Shown in pieces: positions 21,366 through 33,300 of a DNA stretch of 64,000 bases (position 1 is its first letter; every line of letters starts with the position of its first letter). The notes beneath the pieces are model-generated. The model saw only the letters and a program-made list of their open reading frames with translations. It had not been told where the DNA came from and made no database searches. This DNA is from Mariannaea sp. PMI_226 (lineage: Eukaryota; Ascomycota; Sordariomycetes; Hypocreales; Nectriaceae), in NCBI GenBank assembly GCA_024336345.1, contig JANFOG010000001.1:3844001-3908000 (forward strand), given 5' to 3'. The translations under genes and the position numbers were made by a program.

Positions 21366-23348
21366 AAAAAAATTAGGCGGTCAACATGCTCTGGTCAGGA
21401 AGGGGAAAAGAGAAGGAGGGTGGAGCAGCACGAATGAGTCGTCTGAAGGGTTTGAAGGGACGCTGGGTAAATGGTGTAGAGGGAGAGGATTGATTTTTGA
21501 GGTGATGACGAAGAGGGGCTGGGGAGGAGCAGCTGGTGTAGAAGCACGCGACGCGGAGGGTCCGACACGTCGAATTTTTGGCGAGGTGAGGGAGAGGGAG
21601 AGGGAGAGGGAGAGAGCGGGGAAAAGTGAAAGAAAAGGAGGATAAAGGATGCTAACAAGACATGGGCGGCGGAGAAAGCACAAGGACACCAGAGGAGGGG
21701 GAGTTATGAGGAAAGAGAGGTAATGTGATGGTTGAGTCGAGAGGCCTTGAGAGTGAGCAGGAAGAGGAGGAGGAAAGAGAACCGTATGTTTTTGTGTGTG
21801 GCCGTGGCCTGGCCTGGATCTCGATTAGTTGATTGGCTGGTGCATCGGTGCTGGGTGCTGGAGGCTCCCGTTGTTGTTGGAGCTGCTTGGAGACGACTCG
21901 CGCTTGGCCCTGGCCACAACAGCGCTATGCCTGCTTGGGCCGTTTTGACCCAGAAACATGCACAGACCCAGGCGGCTGCACCAGCAACCAGTCTAAGCAG
22001 ACTCCAAAAGAATTGAAGCAAACATGAAGAACTGGGGCAGCTCCATTTCCGAAAACCGATCACAATACGACTCTGCCCCAAGAGGAACTGGTGCGTGAAT
22101 GTGAGAGCCAAGGGGGGGAGGGGGAGAGTGAGAAAAACAAAAACACTGGCTGACCTGGCTGGATTACATATGTGCGTAGATGAAGTCAATTTTCAATCAA
22201 ATGCCTACTGAATAATCTGTGCAGTTCCTACAGTTTCCTACCTCAACCCAGGTCGGTAGGCAGGTAGGTAGGTAGGTACCTTGGCGACCTACATAACATT
22301 GGATACCTGCATCTTGTAATCTACTCGTGTTGCTGTAATTATTTGACTGTTCCTGCATACCAAGGTAAGGTAGGTAGGTAGGTAGCACGTAGCTCAATAC
22401 TCTGTGCTTTCGTACAGTGCTTACATTGATTGGAGACTCCATAGTTACTACCATATCATGCAAGCCATCATCCCTCGTTCGCGCATCATTTCTTCATCAA
22501 CTAGTCGACACAACCAAGTAATTATCCTTCCCCTGCACCTCCTCTTCGTCACCAATCTTCACCCGCACGTCCGCTGCCTAATTATTCCATTACTGCTTCC
22601 CCAGAAGTAATATTCTTCAGCAAGCAACAAAATAAGAAAGCTCCCAAAGTCCGGGCCAGTTGGCGTTTTGGCGTGGACCCTCCTCACTGTCGGGTAGCTC
22701 TCTACGATAATGGGGAAGGGCTGGCTGCAGATGTTGTGCATTGACTGCTGACACTTCTTTTCCTAAATATTTCTTCCCACTCAATAATTATTCCTCCGTC
22801 CCCCCCTTCCATGTCTGTCACAGTAGCTTCTGTACAGAGATGACTCGCTTAAGCTCCTGGTCGTTGGTCAATTGCTCTTTGTTGTTGTTGTTATTATTGA
22901 CAAGACCAGGTAGGCCGTGGGGCTCCGTGAGCTGAGGGGCGTAGCCTCGGCCACCATCTCCAATTGGCAACGCCGCCTTTTGAACTGCCAGCCCGGTGGC
23001 CCACCATTGAATAGCCGCATTCTGGGCCCATTGACCCATGTCGGTACGGACCAAGCACGTAGATTACATAGTAAATTTGCTGTACTTCCGTGCATTCATG
23101 AACATCACCACCAAGAAAGATCGTCAATTGCGTGTCGACGAGACGGATACCGAGCCTCTATATCCTAGTGCCGAATCACGTATGTCCCTATTTAGCTAGA
23201 ATTCCCCTTCCCTCCTGACTCTACATACTTGCTCGACTTCTGTCCGTCACCTGGACAAATATCCTTCCCTCCCGCTCCCCATCATGTCTGAAATTTCGGT
23301 CTCTCACACCTCCGATTGCTCCAGAGCCTCATCCTCACCGCATATAAG
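21366..23348. other. Divergent promoter region of DBF4 and ICP55
   Basis: Close to DBF4 it is purine-rich on the plus strand (GAGGGA repeats about 21588-21620). Two GGTA clusters follow at 22252-22280 and 22359-22386. The last 70 bases hold a small upstream ORF of ICP55. No other gene is seen. Confidence 0.6.
22252..22386. repeat. Two GGTA repeat clusters
   Basis: Tandem AGGTAGGTAGGTAGGTA at about 22262-22278 and again at about 22364-22384, separated by about 85 bases of unrelated sequence, in the same orientation. Confidence 0.65.
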
Positions 23349-23352
23349 ATGA
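23284..23352 (+). other. Upstream ORF overlapping the ICP55 start codon
   Basis: ATG at 23284 opens 22 codons that stop with TGA at 23350-23352. This TGA overlaps the ICP55 ATG (23349-23351) as ATGA. If the mRNA starts upstream of 23284, ribosomes would terminate exactly on the main start. Confidence 0.5.
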
Positions 23353-24943
23353 AGGTTCACCGAGCTCCGTTCCGGGGCCTCGGGCCTCGTCTCTCGCTGC
23401 CGGCGCGAACCGCAACTCCCCCGCGACATGCCCTGAAGCATTCAAGCTTCCCAATCCCCCACAGCCTTACAGCCCCATCAGTAGCCGCCGCCTCTGTTCG
23501 CCTCCCACGATCCAGTATCCAGTGTCGTGGCTATGCCACTGTTTCTGCTGCCGACCTCCAATTCGGCCAGCCTGTCTACGAAACCCATCCTCACATCCTT
23601 AAACCCGGCGAACGTTTGTCCCCCTGAGCCCCCGAAGGCAATGACTCCCTTTTGACTCGTCGTCTCCAGTTACACCCGGCATCACAGCGCAAGAATATGC
23701 CGACCGCCGCGCCCGCCTCGCCCTCTCCATGACAGAAGGCAGTGTTGCCATACTTCACGCCGCCTCCCTCCAATACAAGTCCGGGGCCGTTTTCCACCCC
23801 TACCGTCAGGAGTCCAACTTTCTGTACCTCACCGGCTGGCAGGAAGGTGACGCCATCGCCGTCATTGAGAAGACTGGTCCCCAGCTGGGTGATTATGTCT
23901 TTCACCTCTTCGTAAAAACCAAGAACCCACGCGAGGAGCAGTGGTCTGGCTATCGAAATGGCGTCGATGCCGCTCGCGATATTTTCAACGCCGACGAAGC
24001 GCATTCTTTTGACCAGGCTGAGACTCTGCTGCCCAAGCTTCTTGAGCCGGCAAAACTTATATACGCCGACTTCCAACCATCCAGGAGCAATCCGTCGAGC
24101 TGGCTATGGCGATTCTTCTCGGGTCGCGACTCGAGACCTAGTCGCACACCTCTCTACACAGTTATGAACAAGCTCCGTGTCGTCAAGAGCGATGCCGAAG
24201 TCGCAAACATGCGCTTGGCCGGCCAGATCTCCGGCCGCGTCATTACCAACGCCATGCGCCAGCCCTGGCAGCGAGAGAAGGATCTCCATGCCTTCCTCGA
24301 CTACCAATTCATCATCAACGGATGTGATGGTCCAGCCTACATACCCGTAGTAGCCGGCGGTGATCGGGCGAACTGCATCCACTATACAGTGAATAACAGC
24401 ACATTCAAGGAGGACGAGTTCATACTAATAGACGCTGGCGGCGAGTACGGTACTTACATTACTGACATCTCTCGCACCTGGCCCGCTTCAGGAAAGTTCA
24501 GCCCCGCCCAGCGCGACCTCTACGAAGCCGTGCTCAAGGTCCAGCGCAGCAGCGTCTCCCTTTGTCGCGAGAGTGCCCGCCTCTCACTTGAGGATATCCA
24601 CAACGTCACCGCGCGTGGTCTTGTTAACCAATTGCGCGACATTGGTTTCGACGTCACCATGAGCACCATCAATCAACTCTTCCCGCACCACGTGGGTCAC
24701 TATATAGGCCTCGATGTGCATGACTGCCCGGGATTCAGTCGTCGCGAGATCCTGCGTCGAGGGCATTGTGTAACCATTGAGCCAGGTATCTATGTTCCCG
24801 ATGATGAGAAGTGGCCGAAGGCATTCAGAGGAATGGGTGTGCGTATTGAGGACAGCGTTTGTGTTGATGAAGATTCACCCTATATTCTATCTACCGAAGC
24901 CGTGAAAGAGGTAGCGGATATTGAAGCCTTGCGCAGCAATTAA
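23349..24943 (+). CDS. ICP55: Mitochondrial Xaa-Pro aminopeptidase, Icp55/XPNPEP3 type
   Basis: Exons 23349-23613 and 23670-24943 encode 512 aa. The enzyme family removes one residue from proteins already cut by the mitochondrial processing peptidase, giving more stable N-termini. The first 70 or so residues are Arg/Ser/Pro-rich and end in RGYAT, like a presequence. The aminopeptidase-P N-domain begins at TPGITAQEYADRRARLA; FHPYRQESNFLYLTGW is typical. The pita-bread catalytic domain shows the metal ligands: Asp in ILIDAGGEYGTYITDISRTWP (two), His in PHHVGHYIGLDVHD, Glu in TIEPGIYV and Glu in VRIEDS. The intron is 56 nt with donor GTTTGT. I start at the ATG at 23349; the frame extends slightly upstream only from a TTG. 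Confidence 0.95.
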
Positions 24944-25676
24944 GAATAGACATGAAGGTATATATATATGACCAACTCCTCCCATAAGAAAACAATCAAC
25001 ATCCGCCCCATGAAAAAAAAAAGGATGTAATAAACAGAAAAAAATAATGTTTAAGATTTCATGACGGGGTAATGCCGTGACTCATTCATGTATTCTTTTT
25101 TTTGATGCCAATGCCATATCTCTGTTCATGTTCTCATCACGAACCCATGACATGCCACGCCATCCTTTTCATGAATCCCTAGCAAAACGAGAACAAACAA
25201 AAACCACTCCATGACCAAAGCTCACCCTGCCAGGTAGTATACCGCCAATCATAGACTCTGTATAGCTCATTCGCAAGTCGTCGTACTCTAGGGTAGCATG
25301 TTTCACCCCTTCCCATCCCTTGTTAAATTCCCAGATGCGTCGTGAAACACACCTCGCATCTAGTAAGATAAAAAACAGCCCATATCACGTCTCATCATCT
25401 CCCGCTCTATTCGTGCACGTAAGGGTGACTGGTTACCACGGAGAAATAAGACAAAATGCTACCGTGCATAAAACGCGAAAAAAAGAATGCACAACATAGC
25501 CAGTCTCATAAAAGCCCACCAAGCGGCCGAGACATCTCGTGAAACAAAGCCGAAGCGAAAACAGCCAAAAAAGTATGTACGAGGAAACGGGATGAGCAGT
25601 GTTGGATAGCACGAGTCATCTCCGGGGTATATTTATACACAATCCCAAGCGCGCTTGGAACAAAACATCGTCTATT
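24944..25676. other. Convergent 3' flanks of ICP55 and the bHLH gene
   Basis: AT-rich, with A-runs and a TATATATATATG stretch just after ICP55. No gene is seen. Confidence 0.6.
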
Positions 25677-27348
25677 TCAACAGAAACCTCTTGGGTCGAA
25701 GAGTGTTCTGCTGTGGTTAGGCATCAAGAATGGCTGCCGGGCTGATGCGCTGAGCAGCTGCTCAAATGCCTGAAGTCGCCGTGCCAGTTCCTGATGCTCT
25801 TTCAGGATTGCCTTGTTGCGACGCTCTAGGTATTGGATGTATTCGGTGGCCTTCGTTAACACAGTGCCCTGTAAACTTGTTAGTATTACCTAATGGAAGG
25901 AGAGAACATATGATATGGCCACAATGAATGATCGAGGACTCACCTTGCTCACTTTGGGCGCCCTTTGGGGGTTTGCTGAACTCTCGTCATCGTCTTCCCC
26001 ATCCTCAGGTATCGACTTGAGCGCTGGCACAGCATCGCGCAGCTCTGCAATCTTATCCTTGAGATTTGTTCTATATTTCCGCTCAATATCGTTATGGGCT
26101 GTCCGATCCCCAGACTTGGCCTTTTCTTTGCCCTTTTCTGTAGGACCCGTACTTGTGCGCTGGAGCTGCGGCCGAGAGGAACTCAACGCCGCAGAGCTAG
26201 CTCCATCGTTGGATGAAGTTTCGCGCTTAACATCGGCGGCCGTAACTGTCTTGGAGCTGTCGGCAGGGGTGGGAGTCTGACTTGGGTCTCCTCCTCCAAG
26301 AATAGAATCTATGCTGGCATTAAACTCAGGGGGCAAACCAGTTCCCAAACCAGCACCGAAACCTAGGCCAAATCCACTTGGTGGCATGAAGCTCGCTGGA
26401 GTTCGACCTGTATTCATGGCAATGGCAAGAAGGCGGCGTTGCTCCTCGTTGCTGAGAACCTGATTTACCTGGGAGCCCACTCCAGGCATAGCCTGTTGAT
26501 ATCCACCAGGAATACCACCTGAATTGTCTGGTAGACCAAAATTTGGCGTGTCCATTCGTAGACCTGGTTCAGGTTTCTCCCAACTAAGGGGCGTAGAGTA
26601 GAGGCCCTCCCGCGGTGGGACCTCAGGCGGGGGCATTGAGTCAATCTTGGCCAGATGCTCCTCAAGATTTATAGACTCAATCCCCTCTTCATCATCAGAC
26701 AGAGCATTATCAAGGGCATTGTCATCAAAGAAATCGGTGCCCTTGAAAGGAGGTGCTGATGCATAAATATTTGTTCCTAGACCTGGTGTTGTTGAGTTGG
26801 ACAAGTAACTGGGCCTTGTGGGGTCAATTAGCACTGTGGGATCTGATCAAAAGAGAATGAACAGTAACGAACCGGGTCTGATTCATCACATCGTACCGCT
26901 TCGAGAAGTCGATCTCAAAGCTCCCTGTTCGGTCGGCTTCTTCATCATCGAACTGGATCCAGTAATCCAACGACTCCAAGGCTGACTCCGTGTCAACCTT
27001 GGTGCGCTTCCTGTCATGCGCATCCCTCTTTCGTTGGTGTTGATGACCCCTTGGATGTCCTCGGCTGGGCAGAATAGTCTTATGTTGGGTATAAGGTGAT
27101 GGCATCGGTGCCTGTGTGAATGATATATCGGTTGCCGCCGTCGAGGCGTTATCGAACGAATTCAAAGTATTTCCTGATGGCGCGGATGTCCGGTCGGAAA
27201 AGCCCATGTCGCCATCTAGGCTGGTTGGACGCCATGACGATGGATCTTGTTGCTGCTGAGCGCTGGAAGAAGCTTCGGCGTTCTGATCGACAGGATTGAG
27301 TGTCTGATTATTGGGCACCGAGAAAAAACTGAGCAGATTGGGATCCAT
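25677..27348 (-). CDS. SREBP-type bHLH transcription factor without membrane segments
   Basis: Exons 26873-27348, 25944-26814 and 25677-25868 encode 512 aa. The bHLH domain starts near residue 397: AHNDIERKYRTNLKDKIAELRDAVP, with Tyr in ERKYR where most bHLH proteins have Arg. This is the mark of the SREBP group, which binds sterol-regulatory as well as E-box sites. An acidic loop (DGEDDDESS) precedes intron 2, and helix 2 plus a leucine zipper (TVLTKATEYIQYLERR...LARRLQAFEQLL) form the last exon. The protein ends 20 residues later with no transmembrane pair, as in the SrbB/Cph2-like group rather than membrane-bound SREBPs. The N-terminal 390 residues are acidic and Gln/Pro/Gly-rich, fitting an activation region. 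Intron 1 (26815-26872) joins NQT-R-PSYL; nearer AG sites would create stops. Confidence 0.88.
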
Positions 27349-30300
27349 CGCTAACACGGTATCCCCAAGCCTGCACAGGGCTGATATATGTCAAGGACGG
27401 GGGGATGTCGTGCCAGCGGCCCGGAATAGGTCACGCCAGCTCAATTCGTAAAAGGTCGGCGAAAGCGACGCGAGGGGAAGAGGCGGGAAGTAATTGGCTT
27501 AGCAGGCCAGCTGTCTCATTCGGGGGAGGATGGGAGAAATCGAGGCGATCGGCCAGGTCAGCGCTACGGGCGAAGACGGCGATGAAAGAAGTGTTTGGAT
27601 TAACGCAATGAATTTAATAGCTGAACCGTCGAAGGCGACTAAAAATATCGGCGCCGGTACGAACAGCGGTTGTCCATATAAACCGGACTTCTCGAGGAGG
27701 AGGAGCGCTGGCAAGCTTGGCTGACAACTGACAGTACAGATAGACGCCGAGCAGAATAGGAAGAGGAGACAGCCAACGGAAGAATGATGGGGGATTTTTG
27801 TCGATCTGATTTGATGTAAGATCCAGAGAGGGAAGCTTGACGTTTGAGAGAAGTAAAGTAACAATAGCTAACTAAGAGCAATGCGGCGTATGCTTCTTTT
27901 TTTTCGGGCGACGGTATCAGTGAAGGACAACGTCGGGTGCAGGTGCGGCGAAAAATTGTTGAAGGTCGGCAAGGTTGGGCCAAACCATGGGACTTTGCAG
28001 AGAGGTGAAAGGTTTTACAGAGGTATCACTGAAATCAGTCGACAGCACGACGGGGGGTCGGCGACTGGGACGGAGAAGAGGACGGAGCCTGGGGTGGTGA
28101 GGGAGCAGGACTGCGGGTTGCGGCTCTCCAATTCGCAGAGAGTCAACAAGATGCGAGACGCGGGGGGCAGGGAAGGGAGGAAAAAGAGGAGAGACGGAGA
28201 GCGGCAAGCAGCAAAAGCAAGGCAAAGCAAGGCCCTTGTTGTTGGTAAAGGCAAGGTGAAGGTGAAGGGTAAAAAAACCAGCCTGTCCGCTCTGTGTTCT
28301 GTGTGTTGGTGTTGGTGTGGGATGGGCAAGGGTGTGCGCGCGCGTGTTTGCCGAGTTTGACTCGAGTTGATTTTTCTTAGCAGCACCTCAGCTGAAGGAT
28401 TGAGATGGATGGTTCCGCCCTGTAGGAAAGCAGCTTGACGCGAATGCGTGGAGAGAAGGACTCGATGAGATCAGGAGGGGGGGGTTTAGTCGCTGTAGCT
28501 GTTTGGCCTTGGGGTCTGTATGCACAGCACACACTCACGCAGGAGAGAGGTCACCAAAGTCATCCACTGCCGGCGGGAAGGGGACGAAGAGAATGCAATG
28601 GCAATGGTAAAATGCAATCGTGATGTTTCTCGGCCGTGATGGCGTGACTTTGGACATGGCTGCCCGTCGCTCACAGGGGCCCTGAACCCTGGCGTAGCAG
28701 AAATTGTCCACTGGCTGTCGAGATCGTATGATGAGCGAGGCTACGGAGGGGAATTGTACGATGGGCAAGGCTGAAGGCAATTGGCTCCAATGGGGAGAGC
28801 CCGTCATTGGTGCCGAGCCCCAGTGGAAGGACCGCTCTGTGCAAACTATGACATGTAGACCTGCACCGGGGGGTGTTTGGAGCCCTTCAAATACTGGGTC
28901 AGTCTGTCATGCCTCTGTTCCCTTCCCCGTAACTTACTTGCTTTGCTTTGCCTTGCTTTGCTTGTTTGCCCAACCTTCCATTCTCACCAGTTACCCGGAT
29001 GCCAGCATGCAGCATGGGAGGAATGCAATACGGTCATAGCCCTGATCTTACTAAGCCCCTGTTCATAAATAAAAACTGATCCAACACCCATGCATCCCAA
29101 TGAGATGCCCTGCAACAAGGCATCTGCCACCGCTGTTGCCACATTCTCATAGTAATTAGCAACATTATTATTGAGGTACCAACCGCAGCACAGGTCCTTA
29201 TGCATCACCACTGAAATGTTCATTGCCCGTGCCCGCCGTCAATGTCGGTTATGTCCCCCAGGTAGCCATGCCACCCATGCCATCCATGCTTGGGCGCTTG
29301 GTAACGGCCTGGGCCTCATCCTGCCCCCCCTTCGAAAAGACCAAGAGAAAAGGCCTGGAAGCTCTTCAGCCTCGTTCTAGCCCCCATCTCAAGCAGTCTT
29401 TACTAAGTAGACGCCGTCGCCTTCCGATGATGCCCCCACAGTCCACACGCCCCCGGTATGTGGACCCGATGTGTCGGCGCGCGAAGTCTCGGTCCGCTCT
29501 GGTTTGCCGTTGGTCATTTTCCTCTCCAGTGACTACATACCTAATGTCCTAACACACGGCACGCACTACGTATTAGTTAGTACATACGTATTATTCCGAG
29601 CCTGTGCCCTGTGCCATGTGGCCAGAGTGGGTTTTCTCTTATTCCCTTCAATCCTTTTCTCAACTGTCTCACACAAACACGTCCTGTATGTGCTACTTTA
29701 TACATAGTACGTATGTGTCTGTGCTTGCTTGCTTGCCTGATGCCTGGCTGCATTTCCTATGCTCCATCTCCTTATACCTGGTGCATACAGATACATTTTC
29801 GCTTGTTGGTGTTCTCGGCAGGTGCTTATAGCTACCTAAACGAACTCCGTCCCCGTGCTCGTCGTCCTAGCGCATCAATAATACATATTGACGATGATTC
29901 TTATTCCCGCCTGGCCCCGGATTTTGTCATCATCAGCCTCGACACTAATGAAAACCACTAATCGACGTTTTCCCCGTTCTGCTATTTCTAGATCGAATAA
30001 CAGGGGCGATGTATTTGCCACCAATCATTATTCAATTGCTTCTTTAAGTATATATATATATCGCTGATCAAACGGACTGGTGAAAGAAAACTGTGTCAAC
30101 CCTGATTTCCTCAAAACCACACAGCCTCTTATTAGTTTGGTGCAAACCCTCTTCACTCAGGCAATACACAAACTTAAACCGGCAGCAAGCTACGTCCTGT
30201 TGTTCTCGTCCTCTCGCGTGATGGCAGTATCCAGGCTATGTATGTCCACCTCGACGTGCAAATTTTCGTTCTTGCGAGGAGTCTACAAACAATTCCATAT

Positions 30301-33300
30301 CGCCGACCCAACTCAGCCCTATTCGTCCCAAGATACACAAGTTCCAAACTATCGCCACGGCCGAATTGCTGGCTGGGTAGCTATGTTTTATTGCAACAGA
30401 ACTCATTACTCATCCCAACTAGAAACCCTAGCATAAAGCTCCGGCCTTCTTATCTTGTTGGCAAGAAATTTCACCTGACAGTCTCTTATGAGAACTGCAG
30501 CACCATCATCGCCGCTGTTAGATTTGGCTGATAGAAACTTTTTTGCTTTATTAATCCTGCTTAGAGCTCGAGGCAATATTCCTACCCAACATGTACCACA
30601 TACCACGTGAAATCCAAGGGAAGCACCTTCGGATCCGCGTTACCAATACCTTGCTGTCAACAGATAGAAATAGCAACCTTGCCCTGAACGGAACGGTGAC
30701 GTCGTTGAGTAGAAGCCTAATCCTACGGTAGCTGATATTGGCATTGGCGAAGTGAAGGTCACAGGCCACACTATCATTGCTCTTCCTGAAGAGGACCCTC
30801 ACTGCAATGGCAATCGGCGATACATCTTTGGCACCATGAGTTCAAAGTGCAACCAGCAAGCAAAGGCTCGAAGCAGCCAACAACATCTGCCACATGCATT
30901 TCATGCATGGCTGTAGGGTCAATGTCACATCTAGCCGGGTTGGCCGTGCAGGTGTGATAAAACCTTGCTAGAAAGCAAGGACAGGCCGAACTGAGTTCCG
31001 TGCATTCGGCTTCACACAGTTTCGCAATGTGGCTGGGCTAATCGAGTTCTCCTAGAGATGATAGTCGAACCTGGGCAATAATTCGGTACGGAGTTCCCCT
31101 TCCAATAGGGTCTTCGAAATTGGGACGGAGAAATAAATAATTTGAGGTGAACGCACTCCTCGCAAATATCACGAACTACAGACCCTGAGAGTGATTTTTA
31201 CTTTACCTGCCTATCGATTAGGAGGTGAGTTTTTAGGGCAGTTCTAGGATCATGCTGGTTATATCCTTATTTCCACTTCCTCGTATCACATATTCTTTCC
31301 TTGCCGCCGTGTGGCCACTTGAACTGAACCCCTGCCCATATCAAAGGTACAGTACATAGCATCTCGCAGCGTGCATGGGTTACCTGAGGTAGGAAGGATA
31401 ATGTGCAGCATTTGGTGGCCCTCTGGGCCTTGCCCTTGCAAATCTATATCACTTGATAAAAACATAGCCTGCATTACGAGTAGGCTATGTCCTTGATAGG
31501 TTCAAGAACTATATTCGTCAATTCATGATAAACCCCAAGCCCATAAAAATGATTACAAAGTTTATCCCACACGCATGCCCTGGTGAACTACTTGTCCCTT
31601 AAGCCTATCCCCATGAATTGTCCTCGTCTTCCAATCACGAATCATTTCATAACCATCGGGGGTGGTAGCGTTTCCCTCCGTATGCAGTCGTCACACTTCT
31701 CTCCCATCCGTATAATATCGTGCCTGGCTCCCGGTCCCTTACATCCGTTCAATGCCTTTGGACACCACTGGATCTGGAAATATCCGACATGGCCACATAA
31801 CCATTGTCTATCCACCTGCACGCACATATTCGGCTTCTTACGACGGCCCCCTAGCCGTGCCTTCCGACGCGACGCTGCCTTGTGGAGGGAAATGGTCAGG
31901 ACCTGAGTTTGGGGCTTGTTGTCCTTATGTGTCTATTCTTGAGGGTAAGTCTTCAATGCCCTCAGAATAATGGAATCAGACCTGGTACAAAATTACCTTT
32001 TCCACTGATTAATGCCCGCTGTGGCAGTGATTGCCCCAATTTGCAACCCTCCATGTGTGTTCCGGTGATGCCCTCTCAGGCTTCGATCAAACCAGCGCCC
32101 GCTTCACGTTCCTTAGCGACGCCGGAAGCTATTGATTCAAATTTGTGAAATTTTAAATTTGTTTTTTTTTGTTGTTTTTGGATTCCTTGTCGCTCTCTTC
32201 TTAAACCGCACTCATCAACCTGGCTGTCTAGTAACAACCTGTGCGGCCAGCCGTCAATGAAAGGAAAACGAGTGCAGAGGGATAACTTTTCCCTGGAAAA
32301 TGACTGATCGATAAATTTCGTTGTCTGTGTTGTTAGCGACCCATCTGGAGGAAGCCGCAATTCAGTACCAAGCCCAAACGGGTTTTCCGCACAGTATACA
32401 GCACTAGACATATTGAAGGTTGCACCCAGTAAGGTACCTGGTGCCAATCCCGTCCACGGGCAATTATTAAGATAGTAGTAATACACTAGTCAAAGCCCCC
32501 TCACTCCCCGAACGCCAACATCGCTTTGGCTTATGTGAGGGTTGACTGAGGAAAGAAAGGTAACCAATTGTGTGACAATGGCTCTGGTCAAAATGACACA
32601 CGTAAAAACTTACAAGACGAAGAGGCACGGCTACCACTCATTGCGAACCCCTTCCCCTTCCCCCACCCCCCCAAGAGGAAGGCTGGAAGAACGCGCATGA
32701 AAACCCAGCGAATCACGAGAACCACGACTACAATCCTGTCGCCAGCGACAAAACTCGCCCTCCAGTGGACCAGAACCGTACGATAGACCCAGCCATCCGA
32801 TCCTCGGCAAGGAAAAGCCCAGAACCAAAACCCTGCTTGTTTCTTTTGCCCAGGTGAACAGGGATACTTGTTGGGTGTTCTGTACTCTTTACTGTAGTAC
32901 ACCGTCCTTCGTCCACAGATTCGTCTGCGGCTTACCTCACTCCCTGCGTACCTGGTACAGTATGCACCTATAACGGAGATTGCGATTGGTTCGACGCGAG
33001 AGACGAGGTGTTAGCTATTGGGACACCCCCTCCACACCATTTCAATTCCAAGGGCAATAAATAGCGGCCTCGAACGGCGACTTCCACATGGACGGCGATT
33101 GATGCGACAATTCACCCTAGATTCTTGCCAACAGTGTATAGGGTAACGCCAATGTCACACTTGAGCCAACATCAACTTCATGGCTCGAGAAGCTCAAGGC
33201 CAATTCCTCTTCCTCCGGATCACCAGATTTCCCAGCGGCACTCGTCGGGAAGCGAGAGAAATTCACTCAAGGCCTTAATGCCGAGCGATCACTCCAAGGT

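Noticed and set aside
26834..26872. Nearer acceptor sites for intron 1 of the bHLH gene (AG at 26843-26844 and 26834-26835)
   Set aside because: They give introns below 40 nt and the wrong phase; the AG at 26815-26816 gives 58 nt, keeps frame and joins NQT-R-PSYL.
28000..28360. Long GC-rich open frames on both strands upstream of the bHLH gene
   Set aside because: Purine-biased low-complexity DNA that opens several frames at once; no domain in any of them.
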